Positions 15,499-23,702 of a DNA stretch of 64,000 nt are shown here, one piece after another. A program made the translations under genes and the position numbers. The stretch comes from Labedella phragmitis (GTDB lineage: Bacteria; Actinomycetota; Actinomycetes; Actinomycetales; Microbacteriaceae), in assembly GCF_004078635.1 (NCBI RefSeq), contig NZ_RZNB01000001.1:620001-684000 (forward strand), read 5' to 3'. The notes under the pieces are model-generated. The model ran no database searches and was not told the DNA's origin. It saw only the letters and a list, made by a program, of their open reading frames with translations. The number at the start of each line of letters is the position of its first letter. Within the stretch, counting starts at the first letter, position 1.

Positions 15499-15881
15499 TG
15501 GCCGGCCCCGTCTACGAGGTGCGCGGCGGCCGCGCACTACGTAAGGGGCTCCGCGAGGCCGGCGACGACCTCACCGACCTCAAGACCGTCCACCGCGCCG
15601 CTGCCGGCGTGGCCGCCGAGGGGGCTCGAGCTCGAGTCCCCCGGCGGTCCAACCGCCTCGCCAACACGATCCGCGCCGCCGGCACCAAGACCGCCGGCAT
15701 TGTCCGCGTCGGCAATAACACCTCGGTCCGATACGCCGGCCCCATTCACTGGGGTTGGTTCCGACGCCACATCAAAGACAACCCGTTCGCCAGCGCCGGC
15801 GCACAAGCCACCGAATCCCGGTGGGTCCCGCTCTACGAGCAGTACACCGACGCCGCACTCGACAAGATCAAAGGAACCTGA
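15498..15881 (+). CDS. Tail-completion protein (HK97 gp10 family)
   Basis: 127 residues; the GTG at 15498 shares its G with the upstream TAG. RALRKGLREAGDDLTDLK, then PRRSNRLANTIRAAG and YAGPIHWGW plus NPFASAGAQ are the hallmarks of the gp10/minor-tail family that caps the tail and joins it to the head. Confidence 0.8.
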   Translation: MAGPVYEVRGGRALRKGLREAGDDLTDLKTVHRAAAGVAAEGARARVPRRSNRLANTIRAAGTKTAGIVRVGNNTSVRYAGPIHWGWFRRHIKDNPFASAGAQATESRWVPLYEQYTDAALDKIKGT

Positions 15882-15883
15882 CT

Positions 15884-16234
15884 ATGACCGCTCGCAAGCT
15901 CCGCATCACCCTCCACGACGGCAAGAAGCTCGACGTCCAACCGACCCTCGAGGACCGGCTCAAGTTCGAGCAGACGCTCCGTAAGAACAAGGGCTGGGGG
16001 CCGCTGTCCGACAACGCCCTCAAGCTCGAGCCGTTCCTCGCGTGGTCCGCCGCTCACCGAAACGGTGACATCGAGCTCACGTGGGACCAGTTCACGAAGG
16101 GCGACACGGCCGCGCTCGACGTCGAGACCGTCAAGGACGACGACGGCGAGCCCGGGTCCGACGACGAGGGCGAGCTCGAGGTGGAGGGCGTGGGAAAAGG
16201 TACGAGGCGGGGACGTTCCACTACCTCTCGGTAG
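15884..16234 (+). CDS. Tail assembly chaperone, unshifted form (gpG)
   Basis: 116 residues. N-terminal ITLHDGKKLDVQPTLEDRLKFEQTLRKN is characteristic of siphovirus tail assembly chaperones, followed by an acidic linker (DDDGEPGSDDEGELEVE). Near the end the frame contains the slippery heptamer G_GGA_AAA at 16192-16198; most ribosomes read through to a stop at 16232-16234 after a basic tail (TRRGRSTTSR). It works with the frameshifted form to load the tape measure protein. Confidence 0.85.
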   Translation: MTARKLRITLHDGKKLDVQPTLEDRLKFEQTLRKNKGWGPLSDNALKLEPFLAWSAAHRNGDIELTWDQFTKGDTAALDVETVKDDDGEPGSDDEGELEVEGVGKGTRRGRSTTSR

Positions 16235-16356
16235 CCCTCGCTCTCAAGACGAACACCACCCCGTGGGCGTGGCGCGGCGAGGCCACCCCAACCCTCGAGG
16301 ACTACGCCACCACCGTCCACCTGCTCGACAAGATTGCTGAGGAATCCAATGGGTAG
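15884..16356 (+). CDS. Tail assembly chaperone, -1 frameshift product (gpGT)
   Basis: A -1 slip at 16192-16198 joins 105 codons of gpG to 52 residues beginning RYEAGTFHYLSVALALKTN and ending at 16356 (LEDYATTVHLLDKIAEE). The slip re-pairs tRNAs from GGA AAA to GGG AAA. The downstream frame has clear protein character (aromatic and hydrophobic residues) but no start of its own. Its end overlaps the tape measure start by 8 bp, the standard arrangement in siphoviruses. Confidence 0.88.
16192..16198 (+). promoter_or_regulatory. Programmed -1 frameshift site G_GGA_AAA
   Basis: GGGAAAA is a canonical X_XXY_YYZ heptamer, in the correct phase of the gpG frame, within the chaperone gene at the expected place. 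Confidence 0.92.
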
Positions 16357-17857
16357 AACCGCCATCCTGGCTATCCGCATCATCGGAGACGCCACCTCGG
16401 CAGTCACGTCCCTCGAGCGGGTGGACGGTTCCGCCGGCCGGATGCAACAGAACCTGGACCGCGCCGCCGCAGGCTCGGCCGTCGCCCTCGCCGGCATCGG
16501 CGCGGCGGCGATGGCCGCCGGCGACGCGGCGAGCTCGCTCGAGCAAGCTACGGGCGCGGTGGACTCGGTATTCGGGCAGTACGCTGCCCGCGTCCACGAG
16601 TACGCCCAGACGTCCGCCGCCGACGTCGGACTCGCGAGGGCCGAATACTCGCAGCTGTCCGCCGTGCTCGGAGCTCAGCTCAAGAACATGGGGTTCAGCC
16701 TCGATGAGGTGAGCGGCCAAACCAACAGTCTCATCGGGCTCGGTTCGGACCTCGCGGCCATGTTCGGCGGCACGACGTCGGACGCCGTGGGTGCACTGTC
16801 CTCGTTGCTCCGTGGCGAACGCGACCCCATCGAGCGCTACGGCGTATCGATCAAGGCCGCCGACGTGAGCGCCCGAGTCGCAGCTATGGGCCTCTCCGGG
16901 CTCACAGGTGACGCCGCCCGCGCCGCCGAGACGCAAGCCACCCTCGCGCTGCTCACCGAGCAGACAGCGGCCGCCCAGGGACAGTTCGCCCGCGAGGCGG
17001 ACACCGCCGCCGGCTCCCAGCAGATCGCCAACGCCGCGTTCGAGGACGCCCAAGCCAAGCTCGGAGAGCAACTGCTTCCGCTCATGGCCGAGGGTGCACT
17101 CGTCCTCGCGGACTTCGCCGGCTGGATCAGCGACAACAGCGAGCTCGTCACCGTCCTCGCCGCCGGCATCGGCGTGCTCGCCGGCGGCGTTCTGCTCATC
17201 AGCGGCGCGATGCGCGTGTACGCGGCCGCCCAGGCGATCCAGACGGCGGCACAGTGGGCTAGCAACGCCGCATGGTTGGCCAACCCAGTCACCTGGATCG
17301 TGCTGCTCATCGTCGCCGCGATCGGGCTGCTCATCGCCATCATCATCGTCGTCATCAACAACTGGGACGAGCTATGCGCCGCGATCGAGACCGGTGCGCA
17401 AGCCGTGGGCGACTGGTTCGCGTCGATCGGGAGGTGGGCGGACGACACCTTCGGACCGGTCATCAACTGGATCCGCGAGGCCATCGACTGGTTCGGCCGG
17501 CTCATCGGCGTGAGCGACGGATGGACCGGCGGAAGCGGCGGCCGCGACTCGTCGCAACTCATGGCGCGCAGCGCGATAACCACTCCCACCGCCGACACCA
17601 TGCTCGCCAGCGCCGCGCGCTACTCTGCCACCCTCGCGGCCGAGCCCATGACGATGACGACGACCGCGGCGGCCATGCCAGCCCCGTCGAGTATCGGCTC
17701 GAGCTCGAGCTCGAGCTCGAGCGCCCCCGCGCAGAACGTCTACAACATCACCGTCGAGGGCGCAATCGACCCCGACGCGGTGGCCCGCCAGATGGAATCC
17801 GTGCTCCGCCGGCTCGATCGCCGGAACGGGATCGTGGCGGCCGGGGGTAACCGCTAA
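16349..17857 (+). CDS. Tape measure protein
   Basis: 502 residues; ATG at 16349 with GAGGA 6 bases upstream. It opens with RTAILAIRIIGDATSAVTSLERVDGSAGRMQ, is helical throughout, contains hydrophobic helices near residues 265-345 (GVLAGGVLLISGAMRVYA; WIVLLIVAAIGLLIAIIIVV), and ends in a Ser run coded by GAGCTC repeats plus NVYNITVEGAIDPD. At roughly 0.15 nm per residue it predicts a short tail of about 75 nm. Confidence 0.92.
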   Translation: MGRTAILAIRIIGDATSAVTSLERVDGSAGRMQQNLDRAAAGSAVALAGIGAAAMAAGDAASSLEQATGAVDSVFGQYAARVHEYAQTSAADVGLARAEYSQLSAVLGAQLKNMGFSLDEVSGQTNSLIGLGSDLAAMFGGTTSDAVGALSSLLRGERDPIERYGVSIKAADVSARVAAMGLSGLTGDAARAAETQATLALLTEQTAAAQGQFAREADTAAGSQQIANAAFEDAQAKLGEQLLPLMAEGALVLADFAGWISDNSELVTVLAAGIGVLAGGVLLISGAMRVYAAAQAIQTAAQWASNAAWLANPVTWIVLLIVAAIGLLIAIIIVVINNWDELCAAIETGAQAVGDWFASIGRWADDTFGPVINWIREAIDWFGRLIGVSDGWTGGSGGRDSSQLMARSAITTPTADTMLASAARYSATLAAEPMTMTTTAAAMPAPSSIGSSSSSSSSAPAQNVYNITVEGAIDPDAVARQMESVLRRLDRRNGIVAAGGNR

Positions 17858-19329
17858 TGGCCGGCATCCGCGTGACGATCGGCGGCACTGAGCTCGCGCA
17901 GTCGTGGAACGCGTCACAGCCGGCCGCCCTCGATGACCTCTACATCGACTGGGGCCGCGACAGCGTGTACGACGACGTGCCGCCGGCCAAGCTCACCCTC
18001 CGCGTGCTCGACCCCGATGGCACATGGTCGAGCGACCCGGCTCGCTACGGCGAGCGGATCACGGTGTGGTACGACGACCGATGCGTCTACCGCGGAGACG
18101 TCGATGAGATTGCCACCCGCGAGGCTACGATCCTCAGCCCGGACGGCGAGACCGTGCATCTGTGGTCCACCACACTGCTCGCGGTGGACCCGCTTGCCAT
18201 CCTCGCCAAGATCGTCCCGACCGGCCCCGGTCCTGACCCCGCCGACGCCGTCGAGGATCGCGAAGGCATGACGGAGTTCTACGGCCCGAACTTCTGGCGG
18301 CTCCAACACCCGTCCTACCGCGTCGAGGACGTCTACAACTCCGACGCCCGCATTCGTGCCGCCGTACCGGGCGGACTGAGCGGCGGCTACACGGGCACGA
18401 GCGTCCGCTCCGCCCCCGTGCCGATGGGAGACACCGCGCTCGACCTCATCCGCCGTGCGTACTACCTCCCCGGACCCGGCGCGCCGTTCTACCGCCCCGA
18501 CACCGACCGCGTGGGGCGCGGCTACCCGTCCACCGCCGGCGCTCTCGCGCTGACCTACACGGGTGGGCGCGTCGTCCTCGTCGGCGCGGGAAGCACCGAC
18601 GTCGTGCCGGCGGCGTACCTCGAGATGGAACAGCGCAACCCGGACCTCGTATCGACGTTCAGCAAGAGCATCAACAGCATCCGATTCACTGTGAGTCGCA
18701 ACCACCTCGAGCGCTACGACAACAACTACCTCGTGGAAAAGCACGAGCTCACCGAGTACGTCGCCGGCGTCGAGACCATCCCCGGCCGCCTGGTCGAGAA
18801 CCGTCTCGACTTCGACGCGCAACTCTGGTACTACACCCGCGATCGCACCGCGCCCAGCGGGTGGAGCCGCAACGTGCCGGGCGCGGCACTCGACGCGTTC
18901 CTCACCGACCCGAGCACCGAGGACGGCGCGACCGTCGCCAACATCCGGGGGATGAACGGCCGCATCGGGCTGCCGGCCCTCGCCGCGAACCTCCGCGACC
19001 CGTCCACCGTCGAAGCGCTCGGGACGGCGATGGTCACGACGCTCACGACGCCCGCGCAGCGCAACGGGATGACGTGGTACTTCACCGGCCTCAAATACGC
19101 CGGCCTCCGCTACGTCGGCCCCATGTTCATGCTCATCGGCGGCCGGTTCGGATACTCCGATGGCGGCTGGTATGCGTCGGACCTCAAGTTCGCGCCGGCC
19201 GTCGCCGCGCCGGACCCAGACCCGGTGACCGTCGCCTCGTGGATCACCAACGTCAACCCGTCGTTCTCGCAGATCGACCCCAACATTTCATTCTCCGACC
19301 TCGAGCACACCGCTACAGGAGCAGCCTGA
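17857..19329 (+). CDS. Minor tail protein (distal tail/baseplate)
   Basis: 490 residues, starting on the A of the preceding TAA. The N-terminus VTIGGTELAQSWNASQPAALDDLYIDWGRDSV and the YGERITVWYDDRCVYRGDVDEI segment resemble Dit/Tal-type minor tail proteins of actinophages. Rich in aromatic residues and beta structure. It probably forms the tail tip that holds the receptor-binding protein encoded next. Confidence 0.75.
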   Translation: MAGIRVTIGGTELAQSWNASQPAALDDLYIDWGRDSVYDDVPPAKLTLRVLDPDGTWSSDPARYGERITVWYDDRCVYRGDVDEIATREATILSPDGETVHLWSTTLLAVDPLAILAKIVPTGPGPDPADAVEDREGMTEFYGPNFWRLQHPSYRVEDVYNSDARIRAAVPGGLSGGYTGTSVRSAPVPMGDTALDLIRRAYYLPGPGAPFYRPDTDRVGRGYPSTAGALALTYTGGRVVLVGAGSTDVVPAAYLEMEQRNPDLVSTFSKSINSIRFTVSRNHLERYDNNYLVEKHELTEYVAGVETIPGRLVENRLDFDAQLWYYTRDRTAPSGWSRNVPGAALDAFLTDPSTEDGATVANIRGMNGRIGLPALAANLRDPSTVEALGTAMVTTLTTPAQRNGMTWYFTGLKYAGLRYVGPMFMLIGGRFGYSDGGWYASDLKFAPAVAAPDPDPVTVASWITNVNPSFSQIDPNISFSDLEHTATGAA

Positions 19330-19331
19330 CC

Positions 19332-20099
19332 ATGCCCACACCCCTCTTTGGAATCCCCTATCCAGGTCCCGCCGACAAGGCGTACAGACTCCCCGGATTC
19401 ATGCAAGCGCTGGCTGAGGGCGTCGAGGCCGCCCTCAGGGCCGCCGGCGTCCCCGCGGCCACCAACCCGGACGCGATCGTGGCCGCCACCGCGGCCGCTC
19501 GAGACGCGCACTTCGGCGTGCCGACGACATCGGCCTCGCAGCTCGCGTTGCAGCGGCGCGGCGCGTCGGCCATCCGCACGGACCGCGGATGGACGGAACG
19601 CTACTTCGCGCTCTACAACGCAAGCACCAACCCCGGCGGAGCGCGTCAAGCCGGCTGGTATCCGGTCGCCGGCCGCGTTCCCGTCCTCGACAACGCCGTG
19701 GTGACAACGACCTCAATGGACCCGAACGTCTGGACGCCCAAGACGGGCATGTTCCGCATGGCCGAAAGCCCCCTCGTGAACCACGGCGGGTGGTCCTTCG
19801 GTGACGACTCGATCACCCCACCGTTCCCCGGTGTCTACGACATCTCGGCTCGCGTCGGGTTCACGGGCCGCTCAGGGGGCACCACGCGCGCGTTCAGGGC
19901 CGAGGTCAACGGCCGAGCCTACGGCCAGGACATTCCCCGAAACACCGCCTACACGGGGTCCGGCATGGAAGTGCCCCTATCCACCACCGTCGTCGTGCTG
20001 CCCGGCGAGTCGATCAAGATCGTCGCGCTCCACGACACCACCACGGCGTTGCCGTTCACCCTGCCCCGGCTGACGGTCAAGTACGCCGAACCCGTCTGA
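19332..20099 (+). CDS. Minor tail protein, likely receptor-binding
   Basis: 255 residues. PLFGIPYPGPADKAYRLPGFMQALAEGVEAAL is typical of the last minor tail proteins of Microbacterium and Arthrobacter phages; the C-terminal half is a beta-sandwich-like region (GVYDISARVGFTGRSGGTTRAFRAE, then SIKIVALHDTT) resembling a C1q/TNF-like or carbohydrate-binding head. Its last place in the tail module fits host recognition. Confidence 0.7.
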   Translation: MPTPLFGIPYPGPADKAYRLPGFMQALAEGVEAALRAAGVPAATNPDAIVAATAAARDAHFGVPTTSASQLALQRRGASAIRTDRGWTERYFALYNASTNPGGARQAGWYPVAGRVPVLDNAVVTTTSMDPNVWTPKTGMFRMAESPLVNHGGWSFGDDSITPPFPGVYDISARVGFTGRSGGTTRAFRAEVNGRAYGQDIPRNTAYTGSGMEVPLSTTVVVLPGESIKIVALHDTTTALPFTLPRLTVKYAEPV

Positions 20100-20113
20100 G
20101 AAGGAGACACCCC

Positions 20114-20770
20114 ATGCGTCATCCCGTCCCCAGCCCGCCCCGCAAACCGAGCGGCGAGCTCGCCGGCAGCGGCTTCGGCCCTCGCGAGGCACCGACCGAG
20201 GGCGCGTCCACGTTCCACGCCGCCCAGGACTACCCCGTGGGCGCCGGCACGCCGTTCCTCGCGATTGCGGACGCCGTGGTCCAGAGCGTGTTCTGGACGG
20301 ACAAAGGCGGATGGTGGATCACGTGCCGCCGGCCCAACGGCGACACCTTCGGCGGTTGCCACCTCAGAGAAAAGCCCGCGTTCAAGCCCGGAGCCGTCGT
20401 CAAGGAGGGCCGGACGATCGGTCACGTCGGTAGCACCGGGTCCGCGACCACGGGGCCGCATTTGCACTTCACGGTGCGTGTCAACGGCGTCGCCGTCGAT
20501 CCCGCCGCCTACATCGAGCGGGGGGCACTGTCAGCGCCCGCCCCGAGCAACCCGACCACCCCCAACAAGGAAGACGAAGAAATGCCCCTCATCATTCAGT
20601 ACGGCAAGACGATCACCGTGGCCGGCGGCGGATGGAAGCACTCATTCCCGAGCCGCGAGTCCTACGACGCATGGCGTGGCGTCTGGGAGGAACAGCACGG
20701 GCAGAAGCTTCCCGAGCCCAAGACCGTCTCGGCGTTCACTCGCAAGGCGATCATCCGCGCCGCCTCGTAG
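20114..20770 (+). CDS. Endolysin, M23 metallopeptidase
   Basis: 218 residues; strong AAGGAG site. The LytM/M23 zinc site is visible as FHAAQDY (His and Asp) and GPHLHF (HxH), with the first half forming the peptidase. It cuts peptidoglycan cross-links. After a Pro/Thr linker the last 60 residues (IQYGKTITVAGGGWKHSF) probably form a wall-binding or helper domain. No signal peptide, so it needs the holin genes downstream. Confidence 0.88.
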   Translation: MRHPVPSPPRKPSGELAGSGFGPREAPTEGASTFHAAQDYPVGAGTPFLAIADAVVQSVFWTDKGGWWITCRRPNGDTFGGCHLREKPAFKPGAVVKEGRTIGHVGSTGSATTGPHLHFTVRVNGVAVDPAAYIERGALSAPAPSNPTTPNKEDEEMPLIIQYGKTITVAGGGWKHSFPSRESYDAWRGVWEEQHGQKLPEPKTVSAFTRKAIIRAAS

Positions 20771-20773
20771 CTC

Positions 20774-21187
20774 ATGAGCGACGCCGTACTCGTCGCTCTC
20801 ATCGGCCTCGTCAACGGCGTCGTCACCCTCGTGCTCGGAGCTCTGCTCAACGGCAAGGTCAACGCCATCCGACACCAAGTGAAGAACGACCACAGCAGCA
20901 ACCTGCGTGACGACCTCGACACCGTGCTCGCGCAGAGCAAGACCACGCACGCCGCCGTCGAACGTCTCGAGGACGTGCAGCAGACCCACGGCCGCGACAT
21001 TCGCGGGCTCCGATCCGACATCGGAGAGCTCCGCGGCGCGGATCGCGAGATTCGGCGCGAGCTCGAGGACACCATCCCGCGACACCAATTGGAGGAATAC
21101 CGAAATGGAACAGATCAACAAGGTATCGAAGGCGATCGGCGGTGGGCTCGCTGGCGGCCTCACGGCGGCCGTGACGGCTCTCGCTGA
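20774..21187 (+). CDS. Membrane-anchored coiled-coil protein of the lysis cassette (DUF2746-like)
   Basis: 137 residues. One N-terminal membrane helix (VLVALIGLVNGVVTLVLGALL) is followed by a long heptad-like coil (LEDVQQTHGRDIRGLRSDIGEL). Such proteins sit next to holins in actinophages. It overlaps the holin gene by 83 bp; the last residues, basic and low-complexity, are in that overlap. Confidence 0.7.
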   Translation: MSDAVLVALIGLVNGVVTLVLGALLNGKVNAIRHQVKNDHSSNLRDDLDTVLAQSKTTHAAVERLEDVQQTHGRDIRGLRSDIGELRGADREIRRELEDTIPRHQLEEYRNGTDQQGIEGDRRWARWRPHGGRDGSR

Positions 21188-21305
21188 CGGGGCCATGTCA
21201 CCGGTCGACTGGTGCCTCGTCGGGCTCGGCGTGCTCGCCGGATTCGGCATCACCTACGCCGCGCCGGCGAACACGCCGTCAGCGGGGCGGCACGCCAAGC
21301 GGTAG
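21105..21305 (+). CDS. Holin (putative)
   Basis: 66 residues; GGAGGA lies 9 bases before the ATG. A Gly/Ala-rich helix (AIGGGLAGGLTAAVTALA) and a second one (VDWCLVGLGVLAGFGITYAA) separated by a short turn, with a basic tail, fit a two-helix holin that releases the endolysin. Confidence 0.75.
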   Translation: MEQINKVSKAIGGGLAGGLTAAVTALADGAMSPVDWCLVGLGVLAGFGITYAAPANTPSAGRHAKR

Positions 21306-21353
21306 GCGACTAAGACGCTATGGCGGCGCGTTCCGGTGCTGCACTATGGAGCC

Positions 21354-21641
21354 ATGACCTACTACCCAGTGGACCCCGCGGTGCTCCGGGCTTCGGCGGA
21401 GTCTCAGCGGCATTCAGAACAGGTCGCGCATGCGCGCCGCGCCGCCACGGCCGCCGAAGAGTCGGCAGAGCGGCTGTCGTCTCTGCTCACGGCTATGGAG
21501 CAAAACCTCGCGATTGCTAAGAGTGCCCAGGAAGCCGCAGAGAAAAGCGAACGTCACTCGCGCATCATCTCGTGGAGCTCACTCGCGATCGGTCTGGCAT
21601 CGCTCGGGGCGGCGATCGTGGCCATCGTCGTGAGCGTCTGA
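21354..21641 (+). CDS. Tail-anchored membrane protein after the lysis genes
   Basis: 95 residues. A long amphipathic coiled coil (QVAHARRAATAAEESAERLSSLL) precedes a C-terminal membrane helix (WSSLAIGLASLGAAIVAIVV). It could be a second holin/spanin-like protein. It ends 18 bases before the convergent integrase gene. Confidence 0.65.
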   Translation: MTYYPVDPAVLRASAESQRHSEQVAHARRAATAAEESAERLSSLLTAMEQNLAIAKSAQEAAEKSERHSRIISWSSLAIGLASLGAAIVAIVVSV

Positions 21642-21659
21642 CCGAGCAGCCAGAGGACC

Positions 21660-22577
21660 CTATCGACTCCCAATGGACGAGGCTGCCGACCTCGACTCTC
21701 GCCCATACGGGCTCGAGCTCGAGTAGCCGGCGGCCGCATCCACGGTCGCCCGAAGCCGGCTACGATCCGTCAGAACGTAGCGTCTCGTGGTCGCCGGGGA
21801 GGCGTGCCCTAGGAGCTCTTGCACGACAAACGTGTCACCGGCGAGGTTGTGCGTCCTCGTGCCAAACGAGTGGCGCAGAGTGTGGATGGTCCACGGTGTG
21901 GGCAGGACATCGACGGCGAGCTCGCTGACGCGCCGCGGGGATAGGTGCCCGTCGATCGCGCCGGGGAAGACGTAGCCGTAGCCAGCCGCTCGCAGATCGA
22001 GGGCGAGGCGGCGAGTGAGCGGCACGATGCGTTGCTTCCCGCCCTTCCCATGTACGAGTAGCGACCACCCGTCGAGGTCCTGCATCAGGTCGTCGGAGTG
22101 GACGACGGCTATCTCGCCACGCCGGAGGCCGGCGTCGTACGCGAGGCGCAGCATTAGCCCAGTCCGCTCGTCTGCTTTTCGGAGAGCGGCCTCGTAGAGA
22201 GGCGTTGGGATCGGCCGTGCCGGCGGGATGATCGCCTTGACGCGGGGCAATGCCTCGGCGGGATTCGTCACGGCGCGGCCGTCTGCGATCGCCCACCTGT
22301 AGAACGACAGCAGTGTATTGCGCCGACTACGCCGCGTCTCGGGCATCCATGACTGCGCTGCGGCGTACGCGATGAGCTCGCGCGGGGTGAGCTCGAAGGG
22401 ATCAACATGGGTACGACGGGCGAGGTGTTCGAGGTGCTGTCGACGCGCATTCACCGTCGTCGCCGGGTAGGCCCCGGCACGTTGCGCGTCAAGATAGTCG
22501 TCGATGGCCCCTCGCCATGAATGCGCTATCACCGTTCCATCCAACCGGACGGGCCGTTCCCTCCTCCGCATCGTCAT
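21660..22577 (-). CDS. Tyrosine-family integrase
   Basis: 305 residues from ATG at 22577. A SAM-like N-terminal core-binding domain (IDDYLDAQRAGAYPATTVNARRQHLEHLAR) is followed by the catalytic domain with Arg in AGLRRGE, HTLRHSFG, LLGHAS and the nucleophile region RRYV: the full R-H-R-H-Y set. It recombines attP with the tRNA-Arg attB. A -10-like TGTATT 7 bases before the ATG suggests a leaderless transcript. It lies about 540 bp from attR, near the attP/repressor locus in the circular genome. Confidence 0.93.
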   Translation of the reverse strand: MTMRRRERPVRLDGTVIAHSWRGAIDDYLDAQRAGAYPATTVNARRQHLEHLARRTHVDPFELTPRELIAYAAAQSWMPETRRSRRNTLLSFYRWAIADGRAVTNPAEALPRVKAIIPPARPIPTPLYEAALRKADERTGLMLRLAYDAGLRRGEIAVVHSDDLMQDLDGWSLLVHGKGGKQRIVPLTRRLALDLRAAGYGYVFPGAIDGHLSPRRVSELAVDVLPTPWTIHTLRHSFGTRTHNLAGDTFVVQELLGHASPATTRRYVLTDRSRLRATVDAAAGYSSSSPYGRESRSAASSIGSR

Positions 22578-22646
22578 GCCCCCCAATACAGGGCTCGGCC
22601 TCGCGTGTCGCCGTCGACTCGCCCATGCACCGTCATACTCGACGGC

Positions 22647-23078
22647 ATGGAGTGGTATGGGTGGATTGCGTGGGCGGTAGCAGTGCTTGGGGGTTTGTAC
22701 GGCGCATATCGATCCTGGCGGACGGACAGGGCGCTCGGCTTACTCGAAACATGGGACTTCGAGCACTTCGACGGTGATGCGTACACGCTGAGGAACCGGC
22801 AGCCCCGTGACGCATTCGACGTCACGGTGAAACTTCCGCAGCATTGGTCGGACGGGGGAAAACCCAACCGGTTCGAGCGAGTTGCGCCGGGTGATGAGGT
22901 GAAGGCTTTTGCTGCGCGTCGGTACGGGACCGATGACGAGACGGTGACCATCGAGTGGCGCAAAACGAGTCGGGGCAAGGTGCGCTCTACTCGACGGCTC
23001 GTACCCCCGCCGCCACCACCCAGGTCTACGAACATCAAGCTGCCCGGCCAGCCATTGCGTCCTCAGCCGCCCAGATAG
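22647..23078 (+). CDS. Membrane-anchored cargo protein between integrase and attR
   Basis: 143 residues from ATG at 22647. An N-terminal membrane helix (WIAWAVAVLGGLYGAYRS) is followed by a soluble beta-rich domain (HFDGDAYTLRNRQPRDAFDVTV) and a Pro-rich end. CATACT 7 bases upstream of the ATG suggests a leaderless, independently expressed transcript. A gene in this spot, divergent from the integrase, is a typical lysogeny-expressed cargo gene, perhaps for superinfection exclusion; that role is inference. The frame is open further upstream but without protein character. Confidence 0.65.
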   Translation: MEWYGWIAWAVAVLGGLYGAYRSWRTDRALGLLETWDFEHFDGDAYTLRNRQPRDAFDVTVKLPQHWSDGGKPNRFERVAPGDEVKAFAARRYGTDDETVTIEWRKTSRGKVRSTRRLVPPPPPPRSTNIKLPGQPLRPQPPR

Positions 23079-23116
23079 CTCGTACGTCGTCTGCGCCGAG
23101 GTCAGGGACTACAGAA

Positions 23117-23198
23117 CAGAAGGTTGGGGGTTCGAATCCCTCCGGGCGCACACTGGTTGAGACAGTAGAAGGTTCGGCCCCGTCCTCGGACGGGGCCT
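23117..23198. repeat. attR: right copy of the 82-bp attachment repeat
   Basis: Identical to 6365-6446. It holds only the 3' part of tRNA-Arg and the terminator, so it is not a functional tRNA. To its right lies DNA related to the left end of the same kind of phage, so this copy is also the left boundary of a second, degraded prophage. Confidence 0.95.
23176..23197. terminator. Duplicated terminator hairpin within attR
   Basis: Same 10-bp GGCCCCGTCC/GGACGGGGCC hairpin as at 6424-6445. It now lies between the two prophages. Confidence 0.7.
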
Positions 23199-23395
23199 TC
23201 GACGCCTGAGGCGTCCGCCCATGCGCGCAAGTAAAGCGCGCGAGGCACGCGGTGCCCGAGCTCGTAGTTGACGACCGTCGTCCTCGCGAAGCCGGCACGC
23301 GCGGCGAATTCGCCCTGATCGAGCCCCGTGAGCTCGCGCGCCTTGCGCAGTCGATCCGCCACCGTGAACTGAGGGGCCAGTGATCCCCGGGACGA

Positions 23396-23520
23396 TGCCC
23401 CGGAGTTCGCATGGATCGCCGGTGGCGTGCTCACCATCGCGTGGCTCGTCCTGCGAGCACGAGACGCCCGACGGCACCTCGACGTGAAGATCCGGTGGGG
23501 GAAGGAGCCAGAAAATGGCC
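23396..23520 (+). pseudogene. Remnant of the single-helix membrane protein gene
   Basis: FAWIAGGVLTIAWLVLRARD then ARRHLDVKIRWGK matches the protein at 8154-8300. One base is missing near its start relative to the intact copy and the stop is lost, so it is not a normal gene. Confidence 0.75.
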
Positions 23521-23697
23521 GCCAATATGCTCGCGACACCCGAGGAGGTAGCCGACTGGCTACAGGTCACCACCGAGCGGCTCGCCAAGCTCCGCAAGAC
23601 CGGCCGGGGCCGAAGTTCATCAAAGTGGGGCAATCGGTCGCTACACCTGGGCGGACGTGCACGCCTGGTGCCTCGAGGGCCGCTCAAGCGGCACTGA
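23515..23697 (+). pseudogene. Frameshifted AlpA-like helix-turn-helix gene
   Basis: MAANMLATPEEVADWLQVTT and the next 10 residues match the gene at 8290. A one-base deletion after TGRG and a second shift soon after break the wing region; the correct sequence (FIKVG, then YTWADVHAWCL) is still recognisable in the other two frames. Confidence 0.8.
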
Positions 23698-23702
23698 GGG
23701 CG

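Larger units (their letters stand above)
6365..23198 (+). mobile_element. Complete 16.75-kb siphovirus-type prophage in tRNA-Arg
   Basis: The element is bounded by 82-bp repeats and holds, left to right: repressor (minus), Cro/Xis-like protein, replication gene with iterons, small early genes, Cas2-like cargo (minus), HNH/P-loop protein, terminase, portal, protease-capsid fusion, connectors, tail genes, endolysin, holin-like genes, integrase (minus) and a membrane protein. All recognised structural genes are intact with tight start/stop overlaps, so it could still be functional. The size is very small for a tailed phage and comparable to the compact Arthrobacter and Microbacterium siphoviruses of about 15-18 kb. 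Confidence 0.93.
23102..23395 (-). pseudogene. Repressor remnant of the second prophage
   Basis: TVADRLRKARELTGLDQ then GEFAARAGFARTTVVNYELG matches the repressor at 6281-6655 closely, including the shared att-core tail. No proper start is present because the 5' end is fused by a deletion to the small membrane gene. The frame leaves the core into the first prophage and stops at 23102 after LLFCSP, showing what the C-terminus of the excised-phage repressor looks like. Confidence 0.8.

Noticed and set aside
23117-23150. A second tRNA-Arg at attR
   Set aside because: Only the 3' half is present; the acceptor 5' strand and D arm are missing.
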